This document shows, piece after piece, positions 1 to 9,276 of a stretch of DNA of 41,649 nucleotides. The position numbers and the translations under genes were made by a program. Position 1 is the first letter of the stretch; each line of letters starts with the position of its first letter. This DNA is from CAZTZL01 sp964617625 (GTDB lineage Bacteria; Zhuqueibacterota; QNDG01; DSAB01): positions 1 to 41,649 of the forward strand of contig CAZTZL010000024.1 of the NCBI GenBank assembly GCA_964617625.1, read 5' to 3'. The notes beneath the pieces are model-generated. The model saw only the letters and a program-made list of their open reading frames with translations. It was not told where the DNA came from and did not search any database.

Positions 1-539
1 ATCGGCTTGCGTGAATTCCGAAAATTGCATCAGCCGCGTTAATATTTTCCTCTGCGTAATCAGGCTAAATCCGAAACAGCCCGGTTGCCGCTTAAAAATC
101 AACACAAACAGCCAATAATCATTCTGTCTCGTACAATTTTAATACAGTACTATCACATTGGTTGTTTGCGCAATCTGGTTAAAAAAAAGTTGAAAGTGGC
201 TTTTATTCTACTGATTAAAGCATTATAATAAACGATAGAATTCATCGAGTCTTTTAAACTTTTAAAATTTAAAATATAGTCTGAAACCTTCTTCAGGTGT
301 CTGATCCTTCAATGATTACGATGGCGGACATCGTTATAAAAGTTCATGAAACGAATGAGTTCTGCCTTAAAATGTGCCAATGAATTTAATCTTGTTTTTT
401 ATATATATGACTATTTAGGATTTCCTCTTATTTTTTATACAACAATTCTAAGGAAATTCCTAAAGGTTACACAACGCTAGGTTATCTTAAAAATAATGTA
501 TTCAATATTTCAGTCGTTAACATTCAGCGGAGGTACAAA
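1..539. other. AT-rich non-coding leader region
   Basis: No convincing reading frame is seen on either strand. The stretch is AT-rich. It holds an isolated TATAAT at about 225-230 without a well-placed -35 box, so no promoter is called. The last bases carry a GGAGG ribosome binding site at 529-533 that serves the gene starting at 540. A minus-strand start codon at 28-30 could open a gene leaving the left edge, but too little is visible to support it. Confidence 0.6.
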
Positions 540-1559
540 ATGAAAATAAAGCTAACCTACTTGCTGCTATCTATTCTGATATTGACGGCAAGCTTGTTTG
601 CTCAGGTTGATCCCGGCACTCAGAATCTCAAACACTCTTGGACTTTCGAGGACGGGACGGCCAACGATTATGTCGGCGGCGCCAATGGCTACTTGATGGG
701 AGGTGCCGTGATTCAAGATGGAGCCCTCGTCACAGCTGAACTGAACCAATATTTGGATTTGATTCCCGAGGATGTTGCTTTAAACACGTACGACGCATTT
801 ACTTGCGAGATTTGGTTCCAGTCCTTTCCAGACTCCAACACTAATTATTACATGTTTTTTTATTTTGGGAACACGGAGAATGGTATGGGTACCAATGGCT
901 ATTTCATGACACCCGCAAGAGGCGACAATGTCAGCAAAACTGCCATTTCCTGCTGGGTTGAAACAGCCTATCAGGGTGAAGACGGTGCAAACGGTCCCGA
1001 GTACGATGACGGCATTCTCCATCACATGGTGAGCACCCTGGACAATAAAGAAATCGCTTTATATATTGATGGTGTAGAGACAGGGCGCACGCCTTTACAA
1101 GCACGCAATACAATCGATGGCCTCGCGCCTGTCCATTGTTATTTGTGCAAAAGTGGATATGACGGTGATGCCACGTGGAGAGGGATGATTATGGAATGTA
1201 ATATTTTCAACCGGATCTTAACCTCCGATGAAATTCTTTTCCTTTTCCAGAAAGGTACCACCGCCGTAGAGAATCCAATTGCCAATCTTCCCCAAGGATA
1301 TGGGTTGCTGCAAAACTATCCGAATCCGTTCAATCCAACCACGACCATTTCCTTCAATTTGCAGAGAAGATCCAGAGTCAATATCACCGTTTACGACATG
1401 CTCGGTCGACAAGTGGTCGAACTCCTGAATGAAGTGAAGGATGCGGGCCAGTCCAGTATTCAATTCGACGGTTCGAATCTCTCAAGCGGGCTGTATCTAT
1501 GTAAAATGCAGAACGACGGCCAGCCAATCTTGACGAAAAAGATGATGTTGTTGAAATAA
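540..1559 (+). CDS. Secreted LamG-domain protein with type IX secretion sorting domain
   Basis: A 339-residue protein exported through the Sec system and probably then across the outer membrane by type IX secretion. Residues 1-21 are a signal peptide (basic start, Leu/Ile-rich core, cleavage near FAQ). Residues about 28-235 have the look of a concanavalin A-like/LamG jelly roll: 'HSWTFEDGTANDYVGG' opens it and 'ALYIDGVETG' near residue 178 is the typical late strand. Such domains bind sugars or other surface ligands; the ligand here is unknown. Residues about 252-339 are a T9SS type A sorting domain with 'NYPNPFNPTTTI' and a final 'KKMMLLK'. The start is fixed by GGAGG seven bases upstream. 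It lies just upstream of the TonB receptor gene in the same direction, with only a short spacer, so co-expression is possible. Confidence 0.85.
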   Translation: MKIKLTYLLLSILILTASLFAQVDPGTQNLKHSWTFEDGTANDYVGGANGYLMGGAVIQDGALVTAELNQYLDLIPEDVALNTYDAFTCEIWFQSFPDSNTNYYMFFYFGNTENGMGTNGYFMTPARGDNVSKTAISCWVETAYQGEDGANGPEYDDGILHHMVSTLDNKEIALYIDGVETGRTPLQARNTIDGLAPVHCYLCKSGYDGDATWRGMIMECNIFNRILTSDEILFLFQKGTTAVENPIANLPQGYGLLQNYPNPFNPTTTISFNLQRRSRVNITVYDMLGRQVVELLNEVKDAGQSSIQFDGSNLSSGLYLCKMQNDGQPILTKKMMLLK

Positions 1560-1635
1560 GAAAATATTTTTCATGTGGCTTTGGTTCTGGTAAATTTAAT
1601 CAGTGCCAAACACCCTAATCGGGAGGATTAAAGCT

Positions 1636-4539
1636 ATGAAGAAAAACCGCCATCTATGGATTATGGCAAGCCTGGTGATCTGCTTGCTTTCAAGAGCGAA
1701 TTGGCTCACGGCGGGTACGACGGGCAAAATCGTGGGCACGGTGATCGACCGTTCCACTAAGGAGCCGTTGATCGGAGCCGACGTGCTCCTGGTCGGTACA
1801 TCCGTGGGATCTATGACCGACATGCACGGAAATTTCATGATTATCAACATTCAGCCGGGCATTTATTCCGTGAGAGTCAGTATGATCGGCTATAAAACCC
1901 TGATCACCAAGGATGTGAAACTATCGATTGATATGACCACGACACTCAACGCCGAACTTGAAGCAACGGTGATCGAGACAGACGAGGTGGTGACCGTTGT
2001 GGCGGAACGTCCTCTGGTTCAGAAAGACATGACGTCGTCGCTGTCCAGTGTGGGCGCGGAGGAAATCAAGGATCTTCCGGTACAGAGCATGGAGGATATT
2101 CTCGAGCTCCAGGCCGGCGTTGTCCGGACCGGTGGACAGATGCACATTCGGGGTGGCCGTTCGAGCGAGATCGCGTACTGGGTGGATGGTGTGTCCACCA
2201 CGGACGTATTCAACGGATCGAGCGGAGTGACGGTGGAGAATTCGGCTATCCAGGAACTCCAGGTGGTGAGCGGAACGTTCAATGCCGAATACGGGCAGGC
2301 GATGTCAGGTATCGTTAAGGTAATCACAAAAGAGGGTGGGGACAAACTCACTGGCGAAATCACCGCTTATGTAGGGGACTACATGAGTTCGGATCCAGCT
2401 TTCAGTCTGCTCAAGCGTGTGGATGTCACAACCAATCCCGTGACAGGCGTTCAAAAAGCCGAGGGCGAGCTTGAGAATCCGCTGAAGAAATTTAATCCGA
2501 TTTACAATGTGGAATGCAATCTCAGCGGTCCGGTTCCGTCTACAAACGAAAAGTTGACTTTTTTCACCAATGGCCGGTTCATTTCAAACGAAGGTTACCT
2601 TTACGGCCGGCAGTGGTTCACGCCATACGGCTATGCGGGCGACAGTTCATTCGTGTCGATGAATCCGTATGAACGAATCTCTGCCCAGGGGAAGCTGAGT
2701 TTTAAAATCACCAATAACCTTATCGCCAGATACAACGTCTTTTGGAACAGTTGGAAGAATGATAAAATATACTCCAAGGAGTACACCTATGCTCCAGACG
2801 GAGTCCCCATGCAGAAGGGAAACGGATTAACCCATATCTTTGCACTGAATCATATGCTGTCGTCGAGAACATTCTACGAACTCCGGATCAACCGTTTTTA
2901 CAGTGAATACAAAGAGTACCTGTATGAAAATCCGTACGCGAAGCCGAATTACCTATCGAGCGTGGTCACGGACTCCTCAACAGGGCGCACCAGCAGCGTG
3001 TATTCCCCCGATCCCAATGGCCCGCTCGGATACGTGGATCCAGATGTGTACAATGCTGCGCCGACCGGTTTCAGTTTCAACGACGGCGGGAATTTTATGG
3101 ACCATTATGAGCGAAGCACGGCCTATTGGGTCAGCAAGTTCGACCTGACCAGCCAGATTAATAAAGTCCATCAAATCAAGACCGGCATTGAGGCGCGGTT
3201 TTACGAACTCACACTCAATTCCTACACGATCGTGCCTAAAACCGAACCGGGGAGAAGCGAGGCCATCATCCCATTCGAGCCGGATGTGCCGGATTTCTCG
3301 AGCGTGCAACGGAAGATTTATACACGAAATCCATTCGAGTTCTCAGCGTACGTTCAGGACAAAATCGAGCTCAAAGACCTGATTGTCAATCTCGGCGTCC
3401 GGTTTGATTACTTCGACTCAAGGGGTGTGGTTCCTGCCGATCCATCGGATCCGAGCATTTACACACCCATGAAGCCAGAGCACATTTATAAAAATCCGGA
3501 TGATCCCGATTCGCTTCGGATACCCTTAACTATCGCCGAGCGCAGAGCCATTATGGAGAAAAAGGCCAAGGCTACGTATGCAATCAGTCCGCGGCTGGGG
3601 CTGTCCTTTCCGATTACGGACAAGGGTGTCATCCATCTCTCCTATGGCCATTTCTTACAGATTCCGGATTTTCAGTACCTCTATAGCAGCCCCGACTTTA
3701 ACCTGGGTCTGGGTGGCGGCAACTTCGTTTTCAGCAACGCCGAGCTCAAACCCCAGAAGACAATCCAGTATGAAATCGGTCTCCAGCAGCAGCTGACCGA
3801 GGATCTGGGCGTGGATGTATCGCTGTTCTATCGGGATGTGCGCGACTGGGTCGGCCAGACGCCGCTGCAGGAGACCTACAATCCCGCAGTCAAATACGTC
3901 ATGTTCATGAACATGGATTACGAAAACGTGAGAGGCATTACGATTAAACTCGATAAGCGGATGGCGAACAACCTGTCGGTGAGGGTTGATTACACGTACC
4001 AGAAGGCGGAGGGCACCTACACCAGTCCCACGGATGCTTACACAGCTTACACCAACCATCAGCAGAAGCGGCTCGCGCTTATCCCGATGGGATTCGACCA
4101 ACCGCACACCCTGAATGCTCTGGTCCGGTATCAGCTAGGACGGTGGACGGTTTCGGCGATCGGGCAGCTGACCAGCGGAACGCCGTACACTCCGGCGAAC
4201 CGTTCGGGTGAGGTCATCGGAGCGGTTGAGGCAGTTGGGCTAGCCTATAACAGCGAGTACACACCGATAAGGAGAAACATTGACCTGACCGTGAACCGCG
4301 AATTCCAGGTCGGAAAGCTGTGGTTGAACGTGTTCGTCAATGTGTACAATCTTTTCGATTTCCGTGACGCACTGGTCGTGTACGGAGATACGGGAAAGGC
4401 CGACGTGACATCGACCATCGATCCGAATAAACAAGGGTACTCCGCCTTGCGGATCGGTACGGTCGAGGAATGGGCTAAACAACCAAGCTGGTATTCGGCG
4501 CCGCGCCAGGTTCAGGCCGGATTGTCGGTTGGATTTTAA
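1636..4539 (+). CDS. TonB-dependent outer membrane receptor with carboxypeptidase regulatory-like domain
   Basis: A 967-residue outer membrane receptor of the TonB-dependent class, which imports ligands using energy passed from the inner membrane. The ATG at 1636 is preferred over one at 1603 because GGGAGG lies just before it (1621-1626) and the protein then begins with a proper signal peptide (MKKNRHLWIM, ending near LTAG). Residues about 28-110 form a carboxypeptidase D regulatory-like domain (GKIVGTVIDRSTKEPLIGA and YSVRVSMIGYKT), followed by a plug domain at about 120-240 (MHIRGGRSSEIAYWVDG, NAEYGQAMSGIVKVITK). The remainder is a beta-barrel rich in aromatic strands and ends in aromatic-terminated LSVGF. 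Domain order is SusC-like, but no SusD partner is visible; the next gene is a different large secreted protein. The substrate cannot be told from the sequence. In FCB bacteria such proteins sometimes act as secretion-linked or structural barrels. Confidence 0.9.
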   Translation: MKKNRHLWIMASLVICLLSRANWLTAGTTGKIVGTVIDRSTKEPLIGADVLLVGTSVGSMTDMHGNFMIINIQPGIYSVRVSMIGYKTLITKDVKLSIDMTTTLNAELEATVIETDEVVTVVAERPLVQKDMTSSLSSVGAEEIKDLPVQSMEDILELQAGVVRTGGQMHIRGGRSSEIAYWVDGVSTTDVFNGSSGVTVENSAIQELQVVSGTFNAEYGQAMSGIVKVITKEGGDKLTGEITAYVGDYMSSDPAFSLLKRVDVTTNPVTGVQKAEGELENPLKKFNPIYNVECNLSGPVPSTNEKLTFFTNGRFISNEGYLYGRQWFTPYGYAGDSSFVSMNPYERISAQGKLSFKITNNLIARYNVFWNSWKNDKIYSKEYTYAPDGVPMQKGNGLTHIFALNHMLSSRTFYELRINRFYSEYKEYLYENPYAKPNYLSSVVTDSSTGRTSSVYSPDPNGPLGYVDPDVYNAAPTGFSFNDGGNFMDHYERSTAYWVSKFDLTSQINKVHQIKTGIEARFYELTLNSYTIVPKTEPGRSEAIIPFEPDVPDFSSVQRKIYTRNPFEFSAYVQDKIELKDLIVNLGVRFDYFDSRGVVPADPSDPSIYTPMKPEHIYKNPDDPDSLRIPLTIAERRAIMEKKAKATYAISPRLGLSFPITDKGVIHLSYGHFLQIPDFQYLYSSPDFNLGLGGGNFVFSNAELKPQKTIQYEIGLQQQLTEDLGVDVSLFYRDVRDWVGQTPLQETYNPAVKYVMFMNMDYENVRGITIKLDKRMANNLSVRVDYTYQKAEGTYTSPTDAYTAYTNHQQKRLALIPMGFDQPHTLNALVRYQLGRWTVSAIGQLTSGTPYTPANRSGEVIGAVEAVGLAYNSEYTPIRRNIDLTVNREFQVGKLWLNVFVNVYNLFDFRDALVVYGDTGKADVTSTIDPNKQGYSALRIGTVEEWAKQPSWYSAPRQVQAGLSVGF

Positions 4540-4557
4540 AACAGTAAGGAGCAGATC

Positions 4558-7500
4558 ATGAAACGCAATTTCGCACTTGTTGGTATTTTTATTATGGGTT
4601 TGGCACCCATGCTGTTGGCCCAATCGGCGATGAAGGGATTACACGGCGATTTTCAAAACATGAAAAAGGGCCTGCACTCAGGGAATCAAATCCGAACCAC
4701 CTTCTTTAACGACGGCACCTACGGATGCAACAATGCCAATCCAGCTTGGTCGGGCGCCATCCCTGGCGAGTGGCCGATCAACTCGGGTCATGAATGGCTC
4801 ATTGATGGCGACGAGTGGGTGGTTTCCGAGGTGATCGACGCCAACGGTGAAGTGAAACACATCAGTTCGACGGTTATGAGCAACGGAACTCCCACCACCC
4901 CGGCGAGCTCAAGTAACTATTCCAGGGGAGATGTCGATCCTCTTACCGGCGAATGGTGGACATTCCTGCCTCTCCCCGGATTTTTCAATCCGATGGATTC
5001 CTCTATCGCCATGAGCAAGTGGCCCTATGCATGGCCGGAGTCCTGGCCAGATAAATCTGACGATCCGGTCGATCCGGGTTGGAAGGGCAAGTGGAACGGG
5101 TATTTCGGCAAGGGTCAGTTGAACGCCGACGAGGAGGCGTTTTTCGTCGCCGACGATTACAACAATAAGGAATTCAATTTCTATCCAGACAGTAACGACC
5201 ATGACCGAAAGGGTCTGGGTATGCGGATGTGGGCTAGGAGTTTTCAGTGGTCTAACGCGCTGGTGCAAAACGTTCTGTTCATGCTGTTCGACATCGAGAA
5301 CGTCGGCACCTATCATCACGATAAAATGGCCTTCGCGTACAAGATCGGTAATAACATAGGCTCAACATCGAAAGCGGGTGATGCCGGCGATGATTGCGGT
5401 GCCTACGATCTGGCTGAAGATATGACCTATATGTGGGACTATGACAACATTGGTGGCGGGGGGTATACTCCCGTTGGTTATATCGGCTGCGCGTTCTTGG
5501 AAAGCCCGGGCAACTCGTGGGATGGCATCGACAACGACGGCGATGGTAAGAACGGCCCCGGTCCCACAATCTCGAAGAATATGTTCGTGTCCAAAACCCT
5601 GAATGCGGGCGATCCGATTATTGTTATCGACTACAAAACATTTAAACGCACCAAAACCACCATGCCGAACGATACCCTCCGGATTCAATACGAAAATCTG
5701 GTTTACAAATTCTGGCCAGGAAAGACGATTGAGGAAATTCAGAACAATCTCGTGGACGATGATCTGAACGGAATCATCGACGAAAACAATGGTTGCGAAT
5801 ACGGAGCATCTAATCACCGGTACCTCTACAACGGACTGAAATACATCAATTACTTCACGGGTGACGGCTTGACCAATCCGCTTATTGACGAGCGCCGTGA
5901 CGACGGTATCGATAATGACGGCGACTGGGACGTCACGCTGGACGACCTTGGCCAGGATGGGGCACCTTTTACCCACGATCCGGGTGAAGGAGACGGAATT
6001 CCGACCTTCGGTGAACCCCATTTCGATAAAACGGATATCGACGAAACAGACATGCTGGGACTGACGAGCTTTAGCCTCTACGAATGGAATACGTTCTGTC
6101 ATGATGACGATGAGGCCGTCTGGGAAAAATGTCGGCCCGGAAAGCTTGATAGTAGAATGATGAATGTCAACGTCGAGCTATTCTGGAGTTGTGGGTATTT
6201 TCCAATGAAGCCGGGCGATATCCAAAGGTTCTCAATAGGGCTGGTGCTTGCAACCAATTACGACGAACTTTTAATCAACAAGCATTGGATGAACGTAGGT
6301 TACTCAGAAAACTATAACTTTTGCAAGGCGCCGAACATTCCGAGCGTGCGCGCTGTGCCCGGAGACAAACGCGTCACTTTGTTTTGGGACGATTTTGCGG
6401 AAAAAACGGTCGATCCTATCACGGGGGATGATTTCGAGGGATACCGGATCTATCGTTCCACCGATCCGTCCTGGAAGGATATGATACCGATCACCTCCGG
6501 ACTTGGGGAAGTGATCTACCGTAAACCCATGGCTCAGTTTGATCTGGCCAACGGTATTATGGGATATGCTGAAATCCCCGTGAAAGGTGTGCAATTCTAC
6601 CTTGGGGACGACACCGGACTCCGTCATTCCTGGACAGATACAACGGCTGTCAACGGATTCAAATACTATTATGCTGTCACTTCCTACGACCGCGGGGATA
6701 TCGGAAAACAGATTCCCCCCACCGAGTGCACCAAATTCATTTCCATTGGTCAGGACGGGGAGGTTCAGGAGAAAGGACCCAACGTGGTTGTGGTGCGTCC
6801 GGAAGCCCCCGCCGCGGGTTTCGTGCCCGGACATATGGATGAGCTGCATCTCTTGCCCGGCGGTACTGCCTCGGGCATTGTGACGCTGAACCTGATTAAT
6901 CCAGCCGATGTTAAGGATGACCACATCTACCACATCACGTTTGAGGATACATTGATTTTCGCTGACAACGCCCCGGATACGTTGTATACCAAAAACATGA
7001 GCCTCATCGACGTCACGAATCCGGATTCGCCTGATACCTTGATCAGCAGATTGAAGATGGACAGTTTGAAAATCGAATTTCCTATGATGGATGGATTCGA
7101 GCTGTCCCTCCAAAACGAGTCTTCCCTCTCGATCAACGAGACCGAAACGGGATTTAACAACAGCGGCATTTTCGATGTGAGTGTTGCGCCGTATTATTTC
7201 CATACGGAAAAGGAAAGCCCGATATCCCGCGACATGGACATTGTTTTCGGCGACAGCGCCGCAGTGCTCGACAGCTCGGTTGCCTGCATCCGGAAAGATA
7301 AGCCGCTAACAGCAATGGGCGTTAATTTTACCGTACTGGATGCGGCAACAGGACAAAAAATACCTTTTGGTTTTCGCGATGATGACGGGAACGACGGCCA
7401 GTTTTCCCGTACAAAAAAATATCAGGATGAAATCCTTATCTTGAATCCCGACGAGAATAATACACTCCTCCCAAGTCTGGCCGTTTATCTTAAGCGCACA

Positions 7501-7956
7501 CAGGACGATTCGACCCGCCGCAATCCAACCTTCGGCGATACGCTAAAGATCCGGATGTTCAAACCCTTCCTGTCGCACGACGTGTTTGAATTCACCATGC
7601 ACGGTGAGTCCATGGATGAGTCGGTTGCCAAGTCGTCGATGGCCAACATCAAGGTGGTACCGAATCCCTATATTGTAGCGAACGGATGGGAGCCAACCAA
7701 TCCCTATGCGGACGGACGAGGTGAACGTCAGCTGCACTTTATCCATCTTCCGCCGGTTTGCACAATCCGCATCTTCAATGTCAGCGGCCAACTGGTGGCG
7801 ACTCTGAATCATAATGCACCGAGCTGGACTGATGGTACGGAAATCTGGAACATGCTTTCCAAGGATCAGCTGGATATTTCATACGGTGTTTATGTGTATC
7901 ACGTCGATGCAGGTGAATTGGGAACCAAGATTGGCAAATTCGCGGTGATCAAGTAA
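4558..7956 (+). CDS. Large secreted protein with Asp-rich calcium-type loops, FnIII domain and C-terminal sorting-like domain
   Basis: An 1132-residue exported protein of unknown function. Residues 1-22 are a signal peptide ending at LLAQ. Asp/Asn-rich loops of the calcium-binding kind occur near residues 322 (DGIDNDGDGKNG), 401 (DDDLNGIIDENNG), 449 (DGIDNDGDWD) and 940 (DDDGNDGQF). A fibronectin type III-like domain spans about 592-712 (PNIPSVRAVPGDKRVTLFW, then YRIYRSTD). The C-terminus from about 1033 (VVPNPYIV ... IRIFNVSGQLVATL ... KIGKFAVIK) resembles the FlgD-Ig-like/T9SS sorting fold, though the usual NYPNPFNP is replaced by VPNPYIV. It follows the receptor gene by 18 bases with an AAGGAG ribosome binding site and precedes a PorV-like gene, so the three are probably one transcript. 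It could be a surface partner of the receptor; no enzyme motif was recognised. Confidence 0.8.
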   Translation: MKRNFALVGIFIMGLAPMLLAQSAMKGLHGDFQNMKKGLHSGNQIRTTFFNDGTYGCNNANPAWSGAIPGEWPINSGHEWLIDGDEWVVSEVIDANGEVKHISSTVMSNGTPTTPASSSNYSRGDVDPLTGEWWTFLPLPGFFNPMDSSIAMSKWPYAWPESWPDKSDDPVDPGWKGKWNGYFGKGQLNADEEAFFVADDYNNKEFNFYPDSNDHDRKGLGMRMWARSFQWSNALVQNVLFMLFDIENVGTYHHDKMAFAYKIGNNIGSTSKAGDAGDDCGAYDLAEDMTYMWDYDNIGGGGYTPVGYIGCAFLESPGNSWDGIDNDGDGKNGPGPTISKNMFVSKTLNAGDPIIVIDYKTFKRTKTTMPNDTLRIQYENLVYKFWPGKTIEEIQNNLVDDDLNGIIDENNGCEYGASNHRYLYNGLKYINYFTGDGLTNPLIDERRDDGIDNDGDWDVTLDDLGQDGAPFTHDPGEGDGIPTFGEPHFDKTDIDETDMLGLTSFSLYEWNTFCHDDDEAVWEKCRPGKLDSRMMNVNVELFWSCGYFPMKPGDIQRFSIGLVLATNYDELLINKHWMNVGYSENYNFCKAPNIPSVRAVPGDKRVTLFWDDFAEKTVDPITGDDFEGYRIYRSTDPSWKDMIPITSGLGEVIYRKPMAQFDLANGIMGYAEIPVKGVQFYLGDDTGLRHSWTDTTAVNGFKYYYAVTSYDRGDIGKQIPPTECTKFISIGQDGEVQEKGPNVVVVRPEAPAAGFVPGHMDELHLLPGGTASGIVTLNLINPADVKDDHIYHITFEDTLIFADNAPDTLYTKNMSLIDVTNPDSPDTLISRLKMDSLKIEFPMMDGFELSLQNESSLSINETETGFNNSGIFDVSVAPYYFHTEKESPISRDMDIVFGDSAAVLDSSVACIRKDKPLTAMGVNFTVLDAATGQKIPFGFRDDDGNDGQFSRTKKYQDEILILNPDENNTLLPSLAVYLKRTQDDSTRRNPTFGDTLKIRMFKPFLSHDVFEFTMHGESMDESVAKSSMANIKVVPNPYIVANGWEPTNPYADGRGERQLHFIHLPPVCTIRIFNVSGQLVATLNHNAPSWTDGTEIWNMLSKDQLDISYGVYVYHVDAGELGTKIGKFAVIK

Positions 7957-8020
7957 AAGGATCGGAACGGGGTCTGGTAAAGCGGGCCCCGTATCCAGGA
8001 AACAATAAGGAGACTGGACG

Positions 8021-9034
8021 ATGAGAAATAAATTAAGCATCCTGTTAGTGATCGCCGTGGCGGCCGGGCTCGGGGCGAAGCAAGTCACGAAGACCGGAAC
8101 GACGGCGGCGACATTTTTAAAAGTGGATGTCGGCGCGCGTGCCGTTGGGATGGGCAGCGCCTATGTTTCCGTGGTTGAAGATGCCACGGCGATGTATTGG
8201 AATCCGGCCGGCTTGGCACGGATCAAGGGGAACGAAGCAGTGTTCAGCCACGCGAAGTGGATTGCGGATATTGGCATGAGCTATGCAGGCGTGGCTGTGA
8301 ATCTGGGCAATCTCGGAAATATTGGCGTGAGCGGTCAGTTCCAGACCATGGATGAAATGGAGAGGACGACGATCCTGGAGCCAGAAGGAACCGGAGAGAT
8401 GTTTGATGCGGGGAGTTATGCTTTCGGTTTATCTTACGCCCGGAATTTGACGGATCGGTTTTCCATCGGGATGACGGCGAAATTTATTCAGGAGCGGATT
8501 TACCACTCTACGGCCAATGGGGCTGCATTGGACATCGGTGTGTTGTTTGACACGCAGTTTTATGGGATGAAAATCGGCATGAGCATCTCCAATTATGGCA
8601 CCAAGATGAGGATGGGCGGTCGGGATATGCAGACGCAGATGGATCCGGATCCAACTGTATCCGGAAACAACGAGAACATACCGGCTTACTTGAAGACGGA
8701 CGCCTTCGACCTTCCGCTCTTGTTCCGGGTCGGGATTTCAATGGACGTGTTGAAGGGATTTGGGAATAGTAACCTGATACTGGCAGTGGACGCTTTGCAT
8801 CCAAATGACGATTATGAAAATGTAAACGTCGGGTGCGAATATGTTTTCAATAATATGTTCTCGATCCGGGCGGGTTACAAATCGCTATTCAACGATGAGT
8901 CCGAGGAAGGGCTGAGCCTAGGCGCTGGATTGAATTATTCTCTGGGCGGTGTGCGATTGATGCTGGATTATGCGTATCATGATTTCGGTGTATTAAATTA
9001 CATTCAAAAAATCACGATTGGATTGGGATTTTAA
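8021..9034 (+). CDS. PorV/PorQ family outer membrane protein (UPF0164-like)
   Basis: A 337-residue outer membrane beta-barrel of the PorV/PorQ (UPF0164) family, which in type IX secretion helps shuttle or anchor cargo carrying C-terminal sorting domains. The N-terminal signature is plain after a short signal peptide: 'AATFLKVDVGARAVGMGSAY' at about residues 27-46, followed by 'EDATAMYWNPAGLARI'. The rest is alternating strands typical of an FadL-like barrel, ending in the aromatic-terminated 'ITIGLGF'. The start has a good AAGGAG site. It is the last gene of the receptor run and is followed by a strong terminator. Whether this copy serves general type IX secretion or only the adjacent 1132-residue protein is an inference that context alone cannot settle. 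Confidence 0.88.
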   Translation: MRNKLSILLVIAVAAGLGAKQVTKTGTTAATFLKVDVGARAVGMGSAYVSVVEDATAMYWNPAGLARIKGNEAVFSHAKWIADIGMSYAGVAVNLGNLGNIGVSGQFQTMDEMERTTILEPEGTGEMFDAGSYAFGLSYARNLTDRFSIGMTAKFIQERIYHSTANGAALDIGVLFDTQFYGMKIGMSISNYGTKMRMGGRDMQTQMDPDPTVSGNNENIPAYLKTDAFDLPLLFRVGISMDVLKGFGNSNLILAVDALHPNDDYENVNVGCEYVFNNMFSIRAGYKSLFNDESEEGLSLGAGLNYSLGGVRLMLDYAYHDFGVLNYIQKITIGLGF

Positions 9035-9115
9035 TCCAGTCTGTTTTTTTCATCCATCTTCAAAAAGCCATCCCGTAAAAATAACAATCGGTATGGCGGA
9101 ACGTTAGAATAAAGC

Positions 9116-9163
9116 GGCTTTCGGATTTTCTGTTATAAAGCGATGGAATCCGAAAGCCTTTTT
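9116..9163 (+). terminator. Intrinsic terminator after the PorV-like gene
   Basis: A perfect 12-bp stem (GGCTTTCGGATT at 9116-9127 pairing with AATCCGAAAGCC at 9147-9158) is followed by five T residues at 9159-9163. It closes the receptor/secreted protein/PorV run. The T-run is only on the plus side, so it does not serve the convergent minus-strand gene. Confidence 0.88.
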
Positions 9164-9170
9164 GTAGCCT

Positions 9171-9196
9171 GCACAGAGGCGGAGCCTCTGCGAGAA
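9171..9196. repeat. Intergenic palindromic repeat, copy 1
   Basis: The unit GCACAGAGGC-GGA-GCCTCTGCG is a small inverted repeat (CAGAGGC / GCCTCTG, 7-bp arms) that recurs almost unchanged at 11175-11197. Both copies lie between genes. This looks like a dispersed REP-like element; only two copies are visible here. Confidence 0.6.
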
Positions 9197-9276
9197 TGAA
9201 GGGGTAAATCAAAAACAGCAATCGCTCACCCCCCCCTCCCTTATTCCAAATTTAAATTAAACTTAAATAAATAATA

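Noticed and set aside
225..230. TATAAT box in the leading AT-rich region
   Set aside because: No -35 element at the right distance, and it lies over 300 bases before the first gene in a very AT-rich stretch.
5362..7203. Long minus-strand open frames (246 and 299 codons) opposite the 1132-residue protein gene
   Set aside because: They are antisense to a gene with a signal peptide, ribosome binding site and known domains; their translations lack any family motif and have no ribosome binding site.
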